A stretch of 64,000 nucleotides of DNA. Origin: Bimuria novae-zelandiae CBS 107.79 (lineage: Eukaryota > Ascomycota > Dothideomycetes > Pleosporales > Didymosphaeriaceae). Under the pieces are notes generated by a model. It was not told the origin of the DNA. It ran no database searches and worked only from the letters and a program-made list of their open reading frames with translations. The position numbers were made by a program, and so were the translations under genes. This document shows, one piece after another, positions 35,780 through 48,190 of this stretch. The DNA is taken from positions 1,097,107 to 1,161,106 of the forward strand of contig ML976666.1 in the NCBI GenBank assembly GCA_010015655.1, written 5' to 3'. Position 1 is the first letter of the stretch; every line of letters begins with the position of its first letter.

Positions 35780-36400
35780 ATGCCAAAAGCCCCCCGTTTG
35801 TCTCTTGCGACTCGTCGCGCTCGTGCGTAAAAGGTAGAAGCTTAGGGCCTAAAAATAGTGTCTAGTTATAAGCGTTATTAGAAGAAGAAGTTGCGGTGTT
35901 TTATTAACACTACCTCTAGGTAGTGTGCGGGCTATCTCGCAGCCCATGCCAAGTGTAGTCTATAAATTCCTAAAAAGGATTAGGAGCGTGTTTAGAAGGA
36001 GAAGCGCGAAAAGCGTTTAGAATTGCTTATAGCTAAAGAGCGCTAGGCCCTTGCTATAGAGGAGTCTACTCGCTTGGCTTTAGCAACTACTCGTCTTTAG
36101 CGTGAGCTAGCGGAGGTAGAAGAGAAGGAGCACGCCTTTACTCGGCACGATCTCTGTGTCGCTAATATAATCAAGGCTTTAGAAAAATAAGGGGATCTAA
36201 AGGGTATAGCTGCTACTAATAGTCGCGAACCGTTACCACATGCACCTCTACGGGCTAACTTAGGCTAGTTATAGGCTAATTTATTTATTCCTTTTAATCC
36301 TTTTGTATCCTTTAACTTTTTTAAGTTCCTCGCTGATCTGGTCGCGGCGCCTCTAGATGTTCCTTATAGAACCTCTCCAGCGCTATCTTATAGTTCGTGA
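35780..36400 (+). pseudogene. Antisense ORF of Gypsy G, Zn2Cys6-like (decayed)
   Basis: This plus-strand frame of 206 codons starts at the ATG at 35780 (MPKAPRLSLATRRARA, then TAA), 149 bp inside the 3' LTR. It runs into the region that codes the pol chromodomain on the other strand. Stops other than the last TGA (36398) are TAA/TAG at probable Gln codons. At about 35873-35970 the residues fit C-x2-C-x6-C-x8-C-x2-C-x6-C, with three positions now Tyr (Y-K-R-Y, L-R-C, C-A-G-Y, K-C-S-L). The next 90 codons are Lys/Glu/Arg-rich and coiled-coil-like (EKREKRLELLIAKE, LAEVEEKEH). Gypsy B has an ORF at the same place with the same Cys spacing. It may be a captured DNA-binding protein or a regulator made by the element; this is inference. 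Confidence 0.65.
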
Positions 36401-39400
36401 GGTTTTATACTAGTTCCTACGTATTATGGTTCTCTGGCCATCCTTCCTACTTTACCAGATACTTGTACTGACGCCTAATTTCTTATAGGTCCCTAATAGC
36501 TTCGACCTTGTACTCCTTATCTTTAAGTTTAAGCTAGGTTTCTAGTTCGGCGTCTGGTAGTACTAGTTCTAGCAATGACTTGTAGAAGACTAGGTGGATC
36601 CGTGTATCTATAGGTAGCTATAGTTTAAAATTAACTAGTCCCTTAACCTCTTAGATTTTAAATAGTCCCTTTTAAAGGTTATCTAATTTTTTGCTTAGCC
36701 TTATTATCTTAAAATTTTTTCACGAGAGGAGGACTCTATCCCCCTTTTTAAAGATTAGTCCTATAATCCTTTTCTTATTTGCTTATCGCGCTATTTATTT
36801 ATTACGTCGCGCGATATTCTCGTGTAGTGTTTTATGTAGGTCCTATATAAGTTTGGCCTTATTGGCTGCGTTCTTCGCAATGCTCTAGATGTCTAATGGA
36901 TCCCGGTGAGTCGTTGGCTCACATCCATGGTTGGCGTAATATGGCGAGTACCCCGTAGTCGCCAATCTTGCGCTATTGTATGCCAGCTAGGCCGTTGGCA
37001 ATAGCTTAACCTAGTTATCTTAAAGCTTATTTACATACATCTAGAAATACTATTTTAACGTTTAGTTTATTTGCTTAGTTTAGCTATTTATTTTAGGGTG
37101 GAAGCTCGTCGTGAGCTTGTGCTTAATCACTAATTTAGCTATAAACGTGGTCTAGTATAATAATGTGAATATCTTGGCCCTGTCTGTAATAAACTTGTTA
37201 GGTTGTCTAACCTATAATATTAGTTCTTGTTCTACTATATAGACTAGTTCTTCTGCTAACATAGCTTCCCTAATTAGCACAAACCTCGACTCCTTAGTAA
37301 GTTAATAGATTATAACTAAGATTAAGTCGTAGGGATTCTTGTTCCCTGGTGCTAGTAATGCTAGTAGCTTCACGATAAAGTCCATAGTCACGCTTAACTA
37401 TAGTCTTAGGGGCGGCTATAGTGGTCGTAAGAGGCTATAAGGCTTATGCTTCTTAGGCTTATTCTTGTAACAGGCTAAATAGTTGCCTAAAACCTTCTGT
37501 ACCGCCTAGCGTAGCCTAGGGATGGCATATTTATTCGCGATTTAACGCGTTATTTCGGCGATCCCTAGGTGTCCCTAATCCTTATCTTTATATAGTTTTT
37601 TAATTAGTAGCGGAGCCATCTGCTCGCTAATCTAAATATAGTTTTAATAGTCCCGTGCTATTAATTTCGTGGCTTAGTAGAGATTATACGCTTAGTAATT
37701 CTTGTCCTTAAGCCTATCGTAATTCTGTATCTCTTCTATAACTAGCCTATAATAGGTAAGATCCGCGCGCCGTGCTTTCAGTGCTAGCGTAAGTTATGTC
37801 TTATTATAGTAAAGGGTTCTGTCCTTCGCGTAGGCTAGGATTGTAACATAGTTACTTCTATTATCTTCTTCTATAAGATCTAAACGCCTGCTAAGTGCGT
37901 CTGCTATGGCGTTCGAGTTACTAAGTAAATAGGTAATGCGGAAGTCGAATTCCGCCATCTATTCTAACTATCTAGCCTATTATTAATTAAGCTTCTTTAT
38001 AGTTATAAAGCGCGTAAGGTTAAGGTAATCTAAAAAGACCTCTATCTAGTGCTTTACTCCTTTAAGCTACGCTTCTTATTACTTAAAATAGTTAATAATT
38101 ACGAGTAACTCCTTATCGTAAATCTTATAATTTAGTTCTACTCCTAAGAGCTTGCGTGCGTAATAGAAGACGGGTTTCTATTTACCGTCGTTGCACTCTT
38201 ATAATAATACGGCCCCTAGCGCATAGTCTAATGCATCCGTGTAGATGCGATGTCGCCGCTCTAGGTCGTATATTTATAGTAGAGGTGCCGTTAGGAATAG
38301 GCGTTTAAGCTACTCGAAAGCCACTATTTCTGCTTTTTACAGAGGTTGCCATTTCCCTATCTTTATAAGTTCCGTTAATAGAGTAGTTATCTTTAAGTAG
38401 TTCCTAATAAATTTGCGATAGAAGTTAGTGAAGCCTAAGAAAGACTAGATATCTTTTACTAATTATAATAGCAGCTATTCTTCTATTATCGCGATCTTCT
38501 TTAGGTCTATCTTAACACCTTCTCGGGATATCACAAATCCTAAATATTCCGTCTTAGTGACATGGAACTCGCACTTCTTAGGGTGTAGAAGCAATCGATG
38601 CTCCTATAACTTCTATAGTACTTTACGTACATGTCCTTTATGCTCTTCCAAGATTCCGTGTAAGTATATTAAGATATCGTTAAGGTACGCCGTGCAGAAT
38701 ACGTCTAAGTATTTATATAGTACTCGATTTATTAACTCTTAAAAGGTTGCTAGTGCGTTAGTTAGCCCTATAGGCATAACTATATACTTAAAAAGGCTAT
38801 ATCGTGTGCGGAACGCCGTTTTCCACTCGTGCCCTTTCGCAATTCGAATTCTGTGGAATCTATCCCGGACATTGAATTTCGTGAAGTATTTAGCTCCTCG
38901 GAGTCTATCCATAAGCTCCGTTATTAGTGGTAACGGGTAGCGATTCTTAATCGTCACGGCGTTTAGCTATCTATAATCTATATAAAGTCGCAGCCTGCCG
39001 TCTTTTTTACGAATAAAGAGTATAGGGAAGGCCACAGAATTCTAACTAGGCCACTATTTCCCTAAGCGTAGATTCTTCTATATTAGCTCTTTTAACTCTT
39101 TTTCTTATTTATAGGTAAGGGGCCTCAGGCGTTCTAGCCGTAGCTTGGCTCCCTCTACTAGTAGTATCTCGTGATCCCACTCCTTGTGTTTAGGTAGGAC
39201 AGTCTTGTCGTGTTCCTCGAACAGGTCTGCGAATTCCTTGTATTCTTCTAATAGACTAGGGTTGTCTAGGACCATCTTAGTCTCCTAGACCTATATGCAG
39301 TGCACCCGCCCTAGGTGTTGCTTTAAAATCCTGTCTATCTTATATACTAATATTTCTTATATCCTAGATAGTCGACTCCTTTTTCTCGCCTAAGGTTAGG

Positions 39401-39548
39401 GAGTTTCCCTCCCACTAGGGCTCGCCTAAGTCTTCGCTAGTAGGTCCCGGGGAAGGATCGTTCGTTCAATCTAGTCTATTCGTAGATTGTGTTGTTCTAG
39501 CTATTTATATCTAACGATAGCTTCGATGTCTCCTATCTCCGCGATAGT
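36250..39548 (-). pseudogene. Gypsy G pol: RT, RNase H, integrase and chromodomain
   Basis: On the minus strand, from right to left: RT about 39300-38600, with the clean stretch 38957-38739 ([20 protein letters not shown], then [11 protein letters not shown]) and the catalytic box Y-L-N-D near 38665 (YLDD changed); RNase H about 38340-37900; integrase about 37600-36900; chromodomain about 36560-36260 (KYLVK, EGWPENHNT, LTNYKIALE). There are fewer stops than in Gypsy B. It joins its protease/gag part at 45071 across Copia E. Confidence 0.88.
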
Positions 39549-39553
39549 GAAGA

Positions 39554-39758
39554 TGTCGCGGTAAGCAGAGCTGGACAGTACGCAGGAAAATTAAAGGATT
39601 AAACTAAGGTTATACTATCTAGGAACTACAGAAGGTATAGGTGCACAGGCACAAACAACGCTAGTCCCAGATAGGTGTCATGCTATTAAAAAGGTAAGCT
39701 ACAGTTAAGTAAGGGTAGCTGCAACTATCGCACAGAGAAAGAGCTATAAACCGTAACA
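39554..39758 (-). repeat. Copia E 3' LTR
   Basis: 205 bp, TGTCGCGGTAAG...CCGTAACA. It is very similar to the right copy, with transition differences only where compared. Confidence 0.92.
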
Positions 39759-40059
39759 CACCCCCCAGCTGGCGTGGACGCCCAAGTAGGGAGTCAATAA
39801 CAGCTAATCAGTATCAGTGTATATAGATACCATTAAGATTATTGCCATTAGTTTGACGCAGGCCCTTTAGACGCTTAGTAATATTAATAAGGCTAATTTA
39901 GTAGACGAAGTCTACAAACTTCTACTTAGGCAGGATCTTTATAAGTCTATTAGCAGGCATATAGTCGGTAGGGACCTATTTAACGTTAATACGAGAGGCT
40001 TCAACTTCCTGTTAAATCTAGAGCTAGTAGATATTAACATATTTAACCTTTATATAAAG

Positions 40060-43000
40060 CTTATCTTGCTATTTAGTAATAATACCAACGGTCTGCTAAT
40101 TATCACACCAGATAGTAGGTGTATAGTCGAGAGTAAGGTTAATACCAAAGAAGAATCGCATCTATTCTTCCATCTACGAGCTAGCAAGTAATAGAGCTAG
40201 TAATTTAGATTCTATAGTTGATTTTGTAACTGTGCGTTGTACTATTAACTTCTAGTCAATTATTAGTCCTCCGAACTTAAAAGCATAGCCTTAAGAGCTT
40301 CGGCGAGTCTTAGGCTCGTCAGCGTATAAGGCGTTAGAGGATCCAAAGAAGAGAGGATCGCGATATATTGGATCATTAGATAGATACTCAGCCATGTCCT
40401 GCGCGCTAGCAGAGGCTTTAAGTGCAAGAGCCTTCGTGCTGAGTAGGTAGCGCCAGGTCTTTTGGATTTTCGAGATATATAACTATCCTGGGTTAGTAAG
40501 GTGACAAGCAAAGACGACGTGCGTTCAGGCGACGTTAGGTCTACCCTAGACAGTAATATATGCGAGAGAGCTAACTAGTTGCTAATAGAGCTTTATTCGC
40601 GATAAATTAGGTTCCTTAGTAGACTATAGCAGCTAGTTCTCCGCTAGTAGAATATTTAGAGCCTTACCTATAGCTTCGATGCTAAATCGAGCGCATACCT
40701 TATTAATAAACGTGTCCTAGACTAGCCACGTCTTATGCAAGACTCGATCGCGTATAATGCAGATTCTAAGAAACTAGGTAAGGTCTCCCATAGCTTTAAT
40801 ATTGTATAGGTCCACCAGATCCTTCTTAAAAGACCTGTGGTAATAGGCATTAGACTAATAATATGCTATAATAATGTCGTTAATATAGACAAATAGGATA
40901 AGCTAGTGGCTCGTGTATAAGTAAGGAAAGCCTTTAACTGGCTTTAGACCTAGCTTAACAAGTTATCGACGTAGTTTGTTGTACCATAGGATTAGTAACT
41001 CCTTTAGGCCGTACAGGGCGCGGAGTACCAGCATGATCTCGCCTGCAGTATGGCGGAACGCCTTAGGTGTTTTAGCGTACAGTTTTCGATCAATCTTAGC
41101 GTTTAAGAAGGCAGTAGGGACATCGTACTACTTTAGCTCTAGACTAAAGTAATTAGCGATTATAATAAGAGCGCGAAAGTTGCAAATTGCGAGTGTAGTA
41201 GCGTATGTATTATTAAGTAGAACTTAAAGATCTCCTCGAACAACGAGTTAAGCTTTAAACCGTGAGAGGTATCCTTCTTCGTCGATCTTGTATGCGAATA
41301 TCTATATTAATGGTAGCACCTTAGCGTCTATAGAAGCCTTTATTTTTATAGTCTTCCTAAAGACTCCTTTAGCGCGTAGAGCTTGCCACTTAACCTCTAT
41401 AGCGCGTCGAAATTAATTACTAAATATGTGTGTTTCAAGCTGCTTTATTGCCTTCGGCAGAGGTGGCAGCTGCGATTAATAGATTCTTAGTATCTTATCT
41501 ATAGTAGGTATAGAGCGAATCTCGGTCGAAAATGCATAGAGATAGTTAATAAGAGGTGTAGCTCCCAGCGCTATTGCGTATGTGTAAATTACAAAGTTAT
41601 TTAGATCTTTCTGCTTTCGATTGCGTTTGCCAGTAATAATTAAGCTCGTGTTAGTTAGGTCTAGGTTAACGTCTCGTGGAGCTCTCTCGCCGCGTTGGCG
41701 ATAGCCCTCGGGTACTTCATTACTCTTAGAAGTGTAATTGCTTGTGGCAGTAGACATTATAGGTCTTAGAGTAGGCAGCTATTGCTATTGCTATATCGAT
41801 TTAAATGCGTTGTCTATCTATTCACCCCCTACCTGGGAGCCTATAGCTCTCGAAGCTAAGGTCGTAGGTGTCTCTACTAGGTAGCAACGTTAACAAGCAG
41901 TTAATAGATCTTTAATACTAACATTATTATGTTAATGTTCTTCTAGATATTCAAGTAGTTTAATTACCTCTTCGAGCACTAATCCTAACGCATACCTATT
42001 TATCCTATTAAAGAAGAGTGTAGGCTCGAATACGACGTCGCGGGTGACAATAATAGTGTCTTTTATAGGTAGCTAGATACGGAAGATATTAGTGCCTTAG
42101 TAGCTAACGAGGTGGCCAATTAGAGTGCGTGATTTAAGCTTGTTGGCAGCTCTTAAATCGCGATTATAGACGTAGGCGTGATAGCTAATAGGCCTTATAT
42201 AAGCGACGAGTGGTTTTTATTCTTATACTATCTTGTACGGTGTCTTCTATCCTAGTGCTTTAGTAGGCGTGCGATTAAGTATATATGCGGCGGTGCGATA
42301 TAGCTTATATAATAGACTCTTTGGCAGATTGGCGTGTATGCGCATAGCGCGAGCTCGCTAAGTGAGTACTCCGCCAGCGCGTTTAATTAGTCTATTTGGC
42401 TCCTTTATTTCGGCTGGTGCTGGCTTATACAGTATACCTAGCTCTTTTATTATGTTAATAAGATCGTTTTTAAATCCTTTCTCGTTATTGCATTAAATGG
42501 CGACTACGTTAGCGTTGTACACACGCTAGATTTTACGGATTAAGGACATAAACTAACGTGTAAGTGTTAACTTATCCTTGCGTCGTAATGTGGTAATCTC
42601 ATGCCACTTTAAGTATTCGTCTATAGAGTGCAAGGCGTACTTGCTGCCGTTAATACACTCCTCTCCCACAGGGATAATATAGATTAGGTCCATCGCAATT
42701 TAATAGAACGGTTTTTATGCGCGGCTCTCGGCCGGGCGCCTTAAGATAATATAAGTCATTTAAGTCTTAATACATATCTAACATCGACAGTCCATGTGTT
42801 CTCTAGTTAATTAAACACCTTTAACGTTTAATTCAAGATAGTCAACTACTTTCTAGCCTAGATAGGCCTAGATATGATAAGCAGCACGCTAATTAATAAT
42901 ATTAGTAGGCTTTAGCGCGTACGACAGGCGGTATAATGCCCTAAACGTACTTAATAGTAAGCGTAGAAGCGATAGCGATAGTCAATGTAACGGTTTAGCA

Positions 43001-44684
43001 TCTATCAGCCAGTGGCCTCTATTGTACTCGAGTTAGGCGATAACGTTTAATGGTTGGCGCATGTATAGGACATCGCGGCCAGAGTTAAAGTGGATAGACT
43101 CTGTACGATAGCGAGTAAGTCCTAACAAGCTTATAAGAAAGCCTTTAACATATACGACATGCGTTAACTCTAGCATTTATGTCCCGTGTAGTGTTTAAGC
43201 GACGAGTTCTATCGTGCCCTAAGCTATAATTAAGATTTAGCTATTGCCAGCGTGAATATAGCGACGTTGCGGATTATCGTTTATCCTCTTCTAGCCATGC
43301 CATGACTCTGTATTGATAACGTGGGTGTTTGACCCTAGATCGACGATCTATTGGTTGAGGAGCTCAGCCTTATCAGCGTTGTCTCTAACCATTACTATGA
43401 GCTCTCCGTTAGGCTCAGCGTTATTGTCTAATGTAATTGTTTTTGAATTGTTGTTCGATTGTTCTTCAAGAGATTCAAGAGATTTAGGATCGAAAGAATC
43501 GGGCTTAAGAGAATCGGGCTCGAGAGAATTGACTTAATCGAGGCTTATGTGTAATAGGCTAGTAATTACCACAAACGTGTTGCTATTCTTAGCAGGAGGA
43601 TTGCTATTATTAACTTGCAGTAATCCTGTGTTTTAAGGTTATTAGGCTATTTACTTCTTAAGAGTAGTCTTAATGCGTGTATTAATTTTAGAGTCTTTTC
43701 GCGCTTCTTTAACCTTGCGTATAGCCTTAGCTATAAGCTAATAGTCTTTCGGACGTTGTAGGTTGCGTAGGTTAAGAATAAAGTAGTTAGTGTACTAATG
43801 CTTCTTTCTATAGACATAGTTTCTAGGTGGCTTGTCTTGGTCACGGCTGCCACCGCGATTGCCCTTTATAGTCTGTGAATTAACTTGCTTTGCGACTCCA
43901 AGCTCGGCAGCGGTTACCGCCAGGCCTATTAAGTGTGGCTTGGTGTGGCGTAGATATATAGTCATCTCGGCGACGTACGTCTCTAGAGATGAGATCTTGG
44001 TAGTGGTGCCTCGCGCTTTATGCTTGAAGATTTCGCGCAGGCAGGAAGTAGCGTATTCCTAATTAATTACCTTACAGGTAATAAGGAAGTCCTCTTATAG
44101 TTAATTACTATTAGTCTTAGGCAAGCTGATAGCCTTGCCCTAAGCTATAATATATACCTAGTCTAATAGCTATTACTTAATCTTTTTTGTAGCTCGTGGC
44201 GCAGTCTTAAGAGCGTTATACTTATTAGTAAGCTCGCGGCGACGTGTCGCGTCTATAGGATAAAAGAACTTCTTAAGTGTAATTAGTTAGTCGTACGGGG
44301 TATTATAATCTTTAATTAGGTGTATGTAACGTGTAGTAATTATCTTACTAATATCTATATTTAAGTTAGCTAGTGCCTTTACTTAAGTGCGATACTCGGT
44401 ATGGCGGCGTTCCTATTAATCGTATTCTTATCGATAGGAATCTCAATTGTCAGCGGATAAGTAAGAGAGCCTAGTAGCTTTAAGCTTATAATTAGTAAGT
44501 TAAGGCTTAAGAGGCTTTTATAGCTTAGGGAGATTCTCCTTTGCTACGTTAGGGTTGATGTACTGCCAGAGACCGTGGCGGTTGGCAACGTCTCGGCGAA
44601 TAAACAACTAGGTAAACTAGTCGTCTAGTGTGTTTAGTATAATAGTGACACGCGTCACTGCGGGGTCGGACTTAGTAGCCATTA
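40060..44684 (-). pseudogene. Copia E gag-pol polyprotein (RIP-inactivated)
   Basis: The minus-strand frame opens at the ATG near 44684 (MATKSDPAVTRVTIILNTLDD). Gag runs to about 43600. The protease active-site region at about 43330 reads VDLGSNTHVINTESWHG, where D-S-G is expected. Integrase is at about 43100-42000 (GGVLT, YRTAAYILNRTPTKAL), RT at about 41500-40560 and RNase H at about 40500-40060 (LYADEPKTRRSS, TKSTIESKLLAL). The frame 41757-41476 is the start of the linker before RT. Long clean stretches separate single RIP stops. Frames at 40263-40511 (-) and 43313-43537 (+) are shadows. Confidence 0.88.
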
Positions 44685-44847
44685 TAGAGGCTATAGTCGA
44701 CTATATTAATGGATCTAGATAGAGATCCTAGTATGTGCGTTGTAAGAACGCGGTAACAGGTGCGTTATAAAGAACGCGGTATAGCAACGTGCAGCTCGTG
44801 TGTTAAGTAACGTTATAGTAGCAGGTGAGAACAATCTAAGGTGCAAG

Positions 44848-44860
44848 CCGGGCTCATAAC
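44848..44860 (-). promoter_or_regulatory. Copia E primer-binding site (half tRNA-iMet type)
   Basis: On the minus strand GTTATGAGCCCGG directly follows the 5' LTR (44861-45065). It is identical to the site of Copia D and complementary to the initiator tRNA-Met anticodon arm. Confidence 0.8.
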
Positions 44861-45065
44861 TATTGCGGTAAGCAGAGCTGAACAGTACGCAGGAAAATTA
44901 AAGGATTAAACTAAGGTTATACTATCTAGGAACTACAGAAGGTATAGGTACACAGGCACAAACAACGCTAGTCCCAGATAGGTGTCATGCTATCAGAAAG
45001 GTAAGCTACAGTCAAGTAAGGGTAGCTACAACTATCGCACAGAGAAAGAGCTATAAACCGTGACA
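44861..45065 (-). repeat. Copia E 5' LTR
   Basis: 205 bp. Its inner end reads TATTGCGG (TGTCGCGG in the other copy, a RIP-type change) and its outer end CCGTGACA. Confidence 0.92.
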
Positions 45066-45070
45066 GAAGA

Positions 45071-47338
45071 CGTGTTGGCTCTCTAGGCCTTCTATGTTAA
45101 CTTATACTAGCGCCGTCTTAAGGCGCAGCCAACCATTACTATATCCTTATAATTAAGTCCTGTCCGCAAGTCCTATTTGCAGCGGTGTTTTCTTATTATA
45201 ATATAGCATATTATACTTCTTAACTACTTGCGGGGCGATTAGACACGCGTCTGCCCTTGGGTTAATTAGTGCTATAACACGATGTCTATACACCGTAATG
45301 TCTTTAATTAAGCGCTTCTTGACTCGGCGAGTGTCTACTTAATAAGCTATAATAATTATACTATTACTAGTATGGCTCGTTGCCTAGTGACGATCTAGTT
45401 TTTTAAATTATTAGACCCTTTATCTAAGGTTTTAGGCTAACTGGCGTCGGCTTCCTTAATCTAGTCCTAGACTTTAGATAGCTTAGAAACTTCCTTAATT
45501 TAGTGCTACTTATATTACTATTAATACAGGGCGTAAGTCTCTCTAATCTTATTAGATTTATATACTCCTTAATTCCTATGTTGCAGGCAATTTAGAGTAA
45601 GGCATTCGTTCTGGGCTAATACATTATGCCCTAGACAGCTATCTAAGGAGGCTGCCTCTTCCTGCAGGCTTAGGTGTGCGAAGCACTGTAGGTTACATTA
45701 TTTTTACCCTATTAATAAGTAGTCCGCGTCTCTTCCTAGCTACGTATTCCCTATTATTATGCTAGTGTCGCGGGGGTCTAAGCCCTAAGGGAACTAGCCT
45801 ATTTCGAACTTCTACTACCTATGTAGCTTATAGGTAATATTAAAACATTAATGCTAACTATTCTATTTATAGTACTTAGCCTAATAGGCTAAAAAGTGCT
45901 TATAGTAATTATTAGGCACGCTGCACTAGCTCTACTTTAGCCTATAGTATTTTAAACCTCCTAGAAAATAGGAGGCCCTAACTCTAGCCTTAGAGTGTTG
46001 TCGGCATCCTTTACGCGTGCATTACCACTATTTGGCGTATTCATATCGTTCCTATATCGTGATCTGGCGTAGGTATTATTTTGGGCGCCCTTATAACTTC
46101 TTTGCTAGCCAGTAGGCGTCCCATGCGTGTGCCCCCTAGACGATTACTTTTGCCTTACACTAAGACGATTAATATAGCGTACTGCTGCACATCCAGCAGG
46201 TGTCGTCGGCCAGTCTTTGGAAGATCTAGTACTTAGGAAGGGTCTTTCGTTCCTCTTTCTCTTCTATTAGCTCTAGGATCTCCTACGTAAGATCCACTCC
46301 GTCGGCTTCTACCAGCGTAAGGGTGGCCATAGCCACTTGTAGGAGGTTAGTTATATTAACCTTAGTCTCCTAATTGTTGTAGTCTTTAGCGAAGTGGCCT
46401 AGCTTACTATATTAAAGGCAGGCTTTGTTTTTAAACCTCTATTCTTGCTCTTCCTGCAAGATGCTATTCTTACCCTAGTAACTCTTCTTTAGTCTATACG
46501 GCTGTTTTCCCTTGCCGTTCTTTTTTTTATACCATTAGGCTTTATTAGTTATGATAACATCTCTGTCCTAGTCTCTCCCTGCGGGCCTAGATCGATTCTC
46601 TTTTCTAGTAAGTAGCCTAGTACTATGCTATTTTTCCAGCTTGCGTTTATACAGGCGATTGTCTACTTTAATTACATTATTAATAAGTTCTTCTAGGTCG
46701 TCTGCTTTTCCTTGGTGGACTAATTTGTCTTTAACTAATTCTTTTAGTCTATTATAGTAAGTAATTATAAGTGGGGCTTCTCCCCATCCTTTGAGTTCTG
46801 CCATGATCTGTTTGAACTCTAGTGTATAGAGTACCGCCGATTTCTCCTAACGTAGGCGCTGGAGGCGTATTTTGGCTTAATGTCCTTTATTAATGGTGCC
46901 AAACATTCCTTTCACGGTCTTGCAAAAAGACTCTTAGTCCTTAAAGGCGTCTTTAGTAGCGTCTGAACTATAATCCTCTAATTTGCTATTCTCGAGGAAA
47001 TCGTTAATTATTAGTCTAGCCCACGCGGCTGCCTTATCTTGCATATTTATATAGGTAACTAGGATCTTATCTTGTTCCGTATTAAACTTTCCTAGGTTAT
47101 AACAGATAAATAGTTCTATCTAGGTTAGGAACGTTCCTAGGTAACCCTTTCCTAAATAGGGTTCGGGCTTCGGGACCTTTAGTTAATGTTTCGCATTTTC
47201 CCATTGGCTTATCTTTTCGCTTATCTGGTTGATAATTTCCTATAACTGGGCTATCTGAGCCGCTTATTCGATAACTATCTCTCCTAGGGTCTTTTCCTTA
47301 GGTGCCGGAGCTGCGGTGGTCGAACTAGGTCCTGCCAT
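45071..47338 (-). pseudogene. Gypsy G gag and protease
   Basis: The minus-strand frame opens with ATG at 47338, only 21 nt inside the 5' LTR (MAGPSSTTAAPAPKEKTLGE, with later stops). A gag region (KPEPYLGKGYLGTFL, RNA-binding gag style) runs to about 46450. A zinc knuckle at about 46430-46370 reads C-x2-Y-S-K-L-G-H-F-A-K-D-Y, the CCHC motif with two Cys changed to Tyr. Protease sequence follows at about 45800-45400. Further reading continues at 39548 beyond Copia E. Confidence 0.85.
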
Positions 47339-47359
47339 TATACCGTAGGGTAGTTAAAG

Positions 47360-47832
47360 TATTATAAGGCTCTTATACCTTATTCTAATCTAGGTTAGGG
47401 CGGTAAGGTATCGTGGTGCTTTACAGATTATTTAGTAGTATAAGTTGATACGACACTTAGCGCGGCTAGACAATCTAATCTTATAATAAATAAGATAACT
47501 ATTAGTCTATATAGGAGAACGTACTCGCACAGAAAATATATAAGTTAACTACAAAGAGAGAAATAATATAGGAGAACTATTATACTATATACTAGTCTAC
47601 TTCTTCCTTGTAGTCCCGCCAAGACGTCTTTCTTTAAGGTAGTCCGTGGGACTTCCTATAGTCCCGTACTTTATGCGGGACTTCTCGCTTATGCAGGACT
47701 TCATTACGTGACTGCTAACCTAAGCTACCCCGCGCCCCGTTAGGTCCCGTTAACTCTACTACTTCGTTAACAATTACTCTCTTGGCGTAATTGTCTGGCT
47801 TCTTCATCCTTGTGGGGTTCGTGGTCGTAACA
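47360..47832 (-). repeat. Gypsy G 5' LTR
   Basis: 473 bp, same length as the left copy. Its inner end reads TATTATAAGG; the outer end, GGTTCGTGGTCGTAACA, is cleaner than in the left copy. Confidence 0.92.
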
Positions 47833-47837
47833 ACTAA

Positions 47838-48017
47838 GGTAGGTAATATATTCTACTATTATATACCTAGCATGTTCTATCTACTAGCTATTTAATGATT
47901 TTATATTCGTGTAAAACTGTTTATTCTTTTACTTACTTTATCTAATTAGGGATTTCCTATATAAGATCTTCCTCGTTTATGACCAAGGTGGACGTAGCTA
48001 TTACTATATTAAGGAGG
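47838..48017 (-). pseudogene. Gypsy B gag segment 1
   Basis: RIP-mutated gag of Gypsy B between Gypsy G and the short LTR-like insert. It aligns in order with 46150-46350 of Gypsy G on the minus strand. Confidence 0.6.
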
Positions 48018-48190
48018 TGTAAAAAGCGCCCTGACTACGGGCGACTCAGTCTATCCACAGTACTAAGGCGATCCCTTAGAGAGGGAAGAGAAGGGCTGCG
48101 GCGAGGGAAGTAGATAGGCGGAAGGCCCGGATAGCGCTGGTCTAGAGCGGACTAGGGCCGTCGAGGGCCCTCGACCTACGACTCGTGACA
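48018..48190. mobile_element. 173-bp GC-rich LTR-like insertion
   Basis: TGTAAAAAGCGCCC...CTCGTGACA, GC-rich and free of RIP, interrupts the gag reading of Gypsy B. The TG...CA ends suggest a solo LTR of another family. The flanks (GGAGG left, AAAGG right) are not a perfect duplication. No second copy of this element is seen in the window, and its ends are not long inverted repeats. Confidence 0.5.

Larger units (their letters stand above)
39554..45065 (-). mobile_element. Copia E, complete LTR retrotransposon
   Basis: 5512 bp with 205-bp LTRs (39554-39758 and 44861-45065), TSD GAAGA at 39549-39553 and 45066-45070. It interrupts Gypsy G between protease and RT. The polypurine tract lies at the left (CCCCCC at about 39761-39766 on the plus strand) and the primer-binding site beside the right LTR, so transcription is leftward. 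It is less RIP-mutated than most elements here. Confidence 0.95.
35159..47832 (-). mobile_element. Gypsy G, chromodomain LTR retrotransposon (with nested Copia E)
   Basis: Two 473-bp LTRs (35159-35631 and 47360-47832), TSD ACTAA (35154-35158 and 47833-47837). Without Copia E it is about 7.2 kb. Coding is on the minus strand, so the 5' LTR is the right one. It inserted in gag of the related Gypsy B. It carries an extra plus-strand ORF between the 3' LTR and pol. RIP is moderate. Confidence 0.93.
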
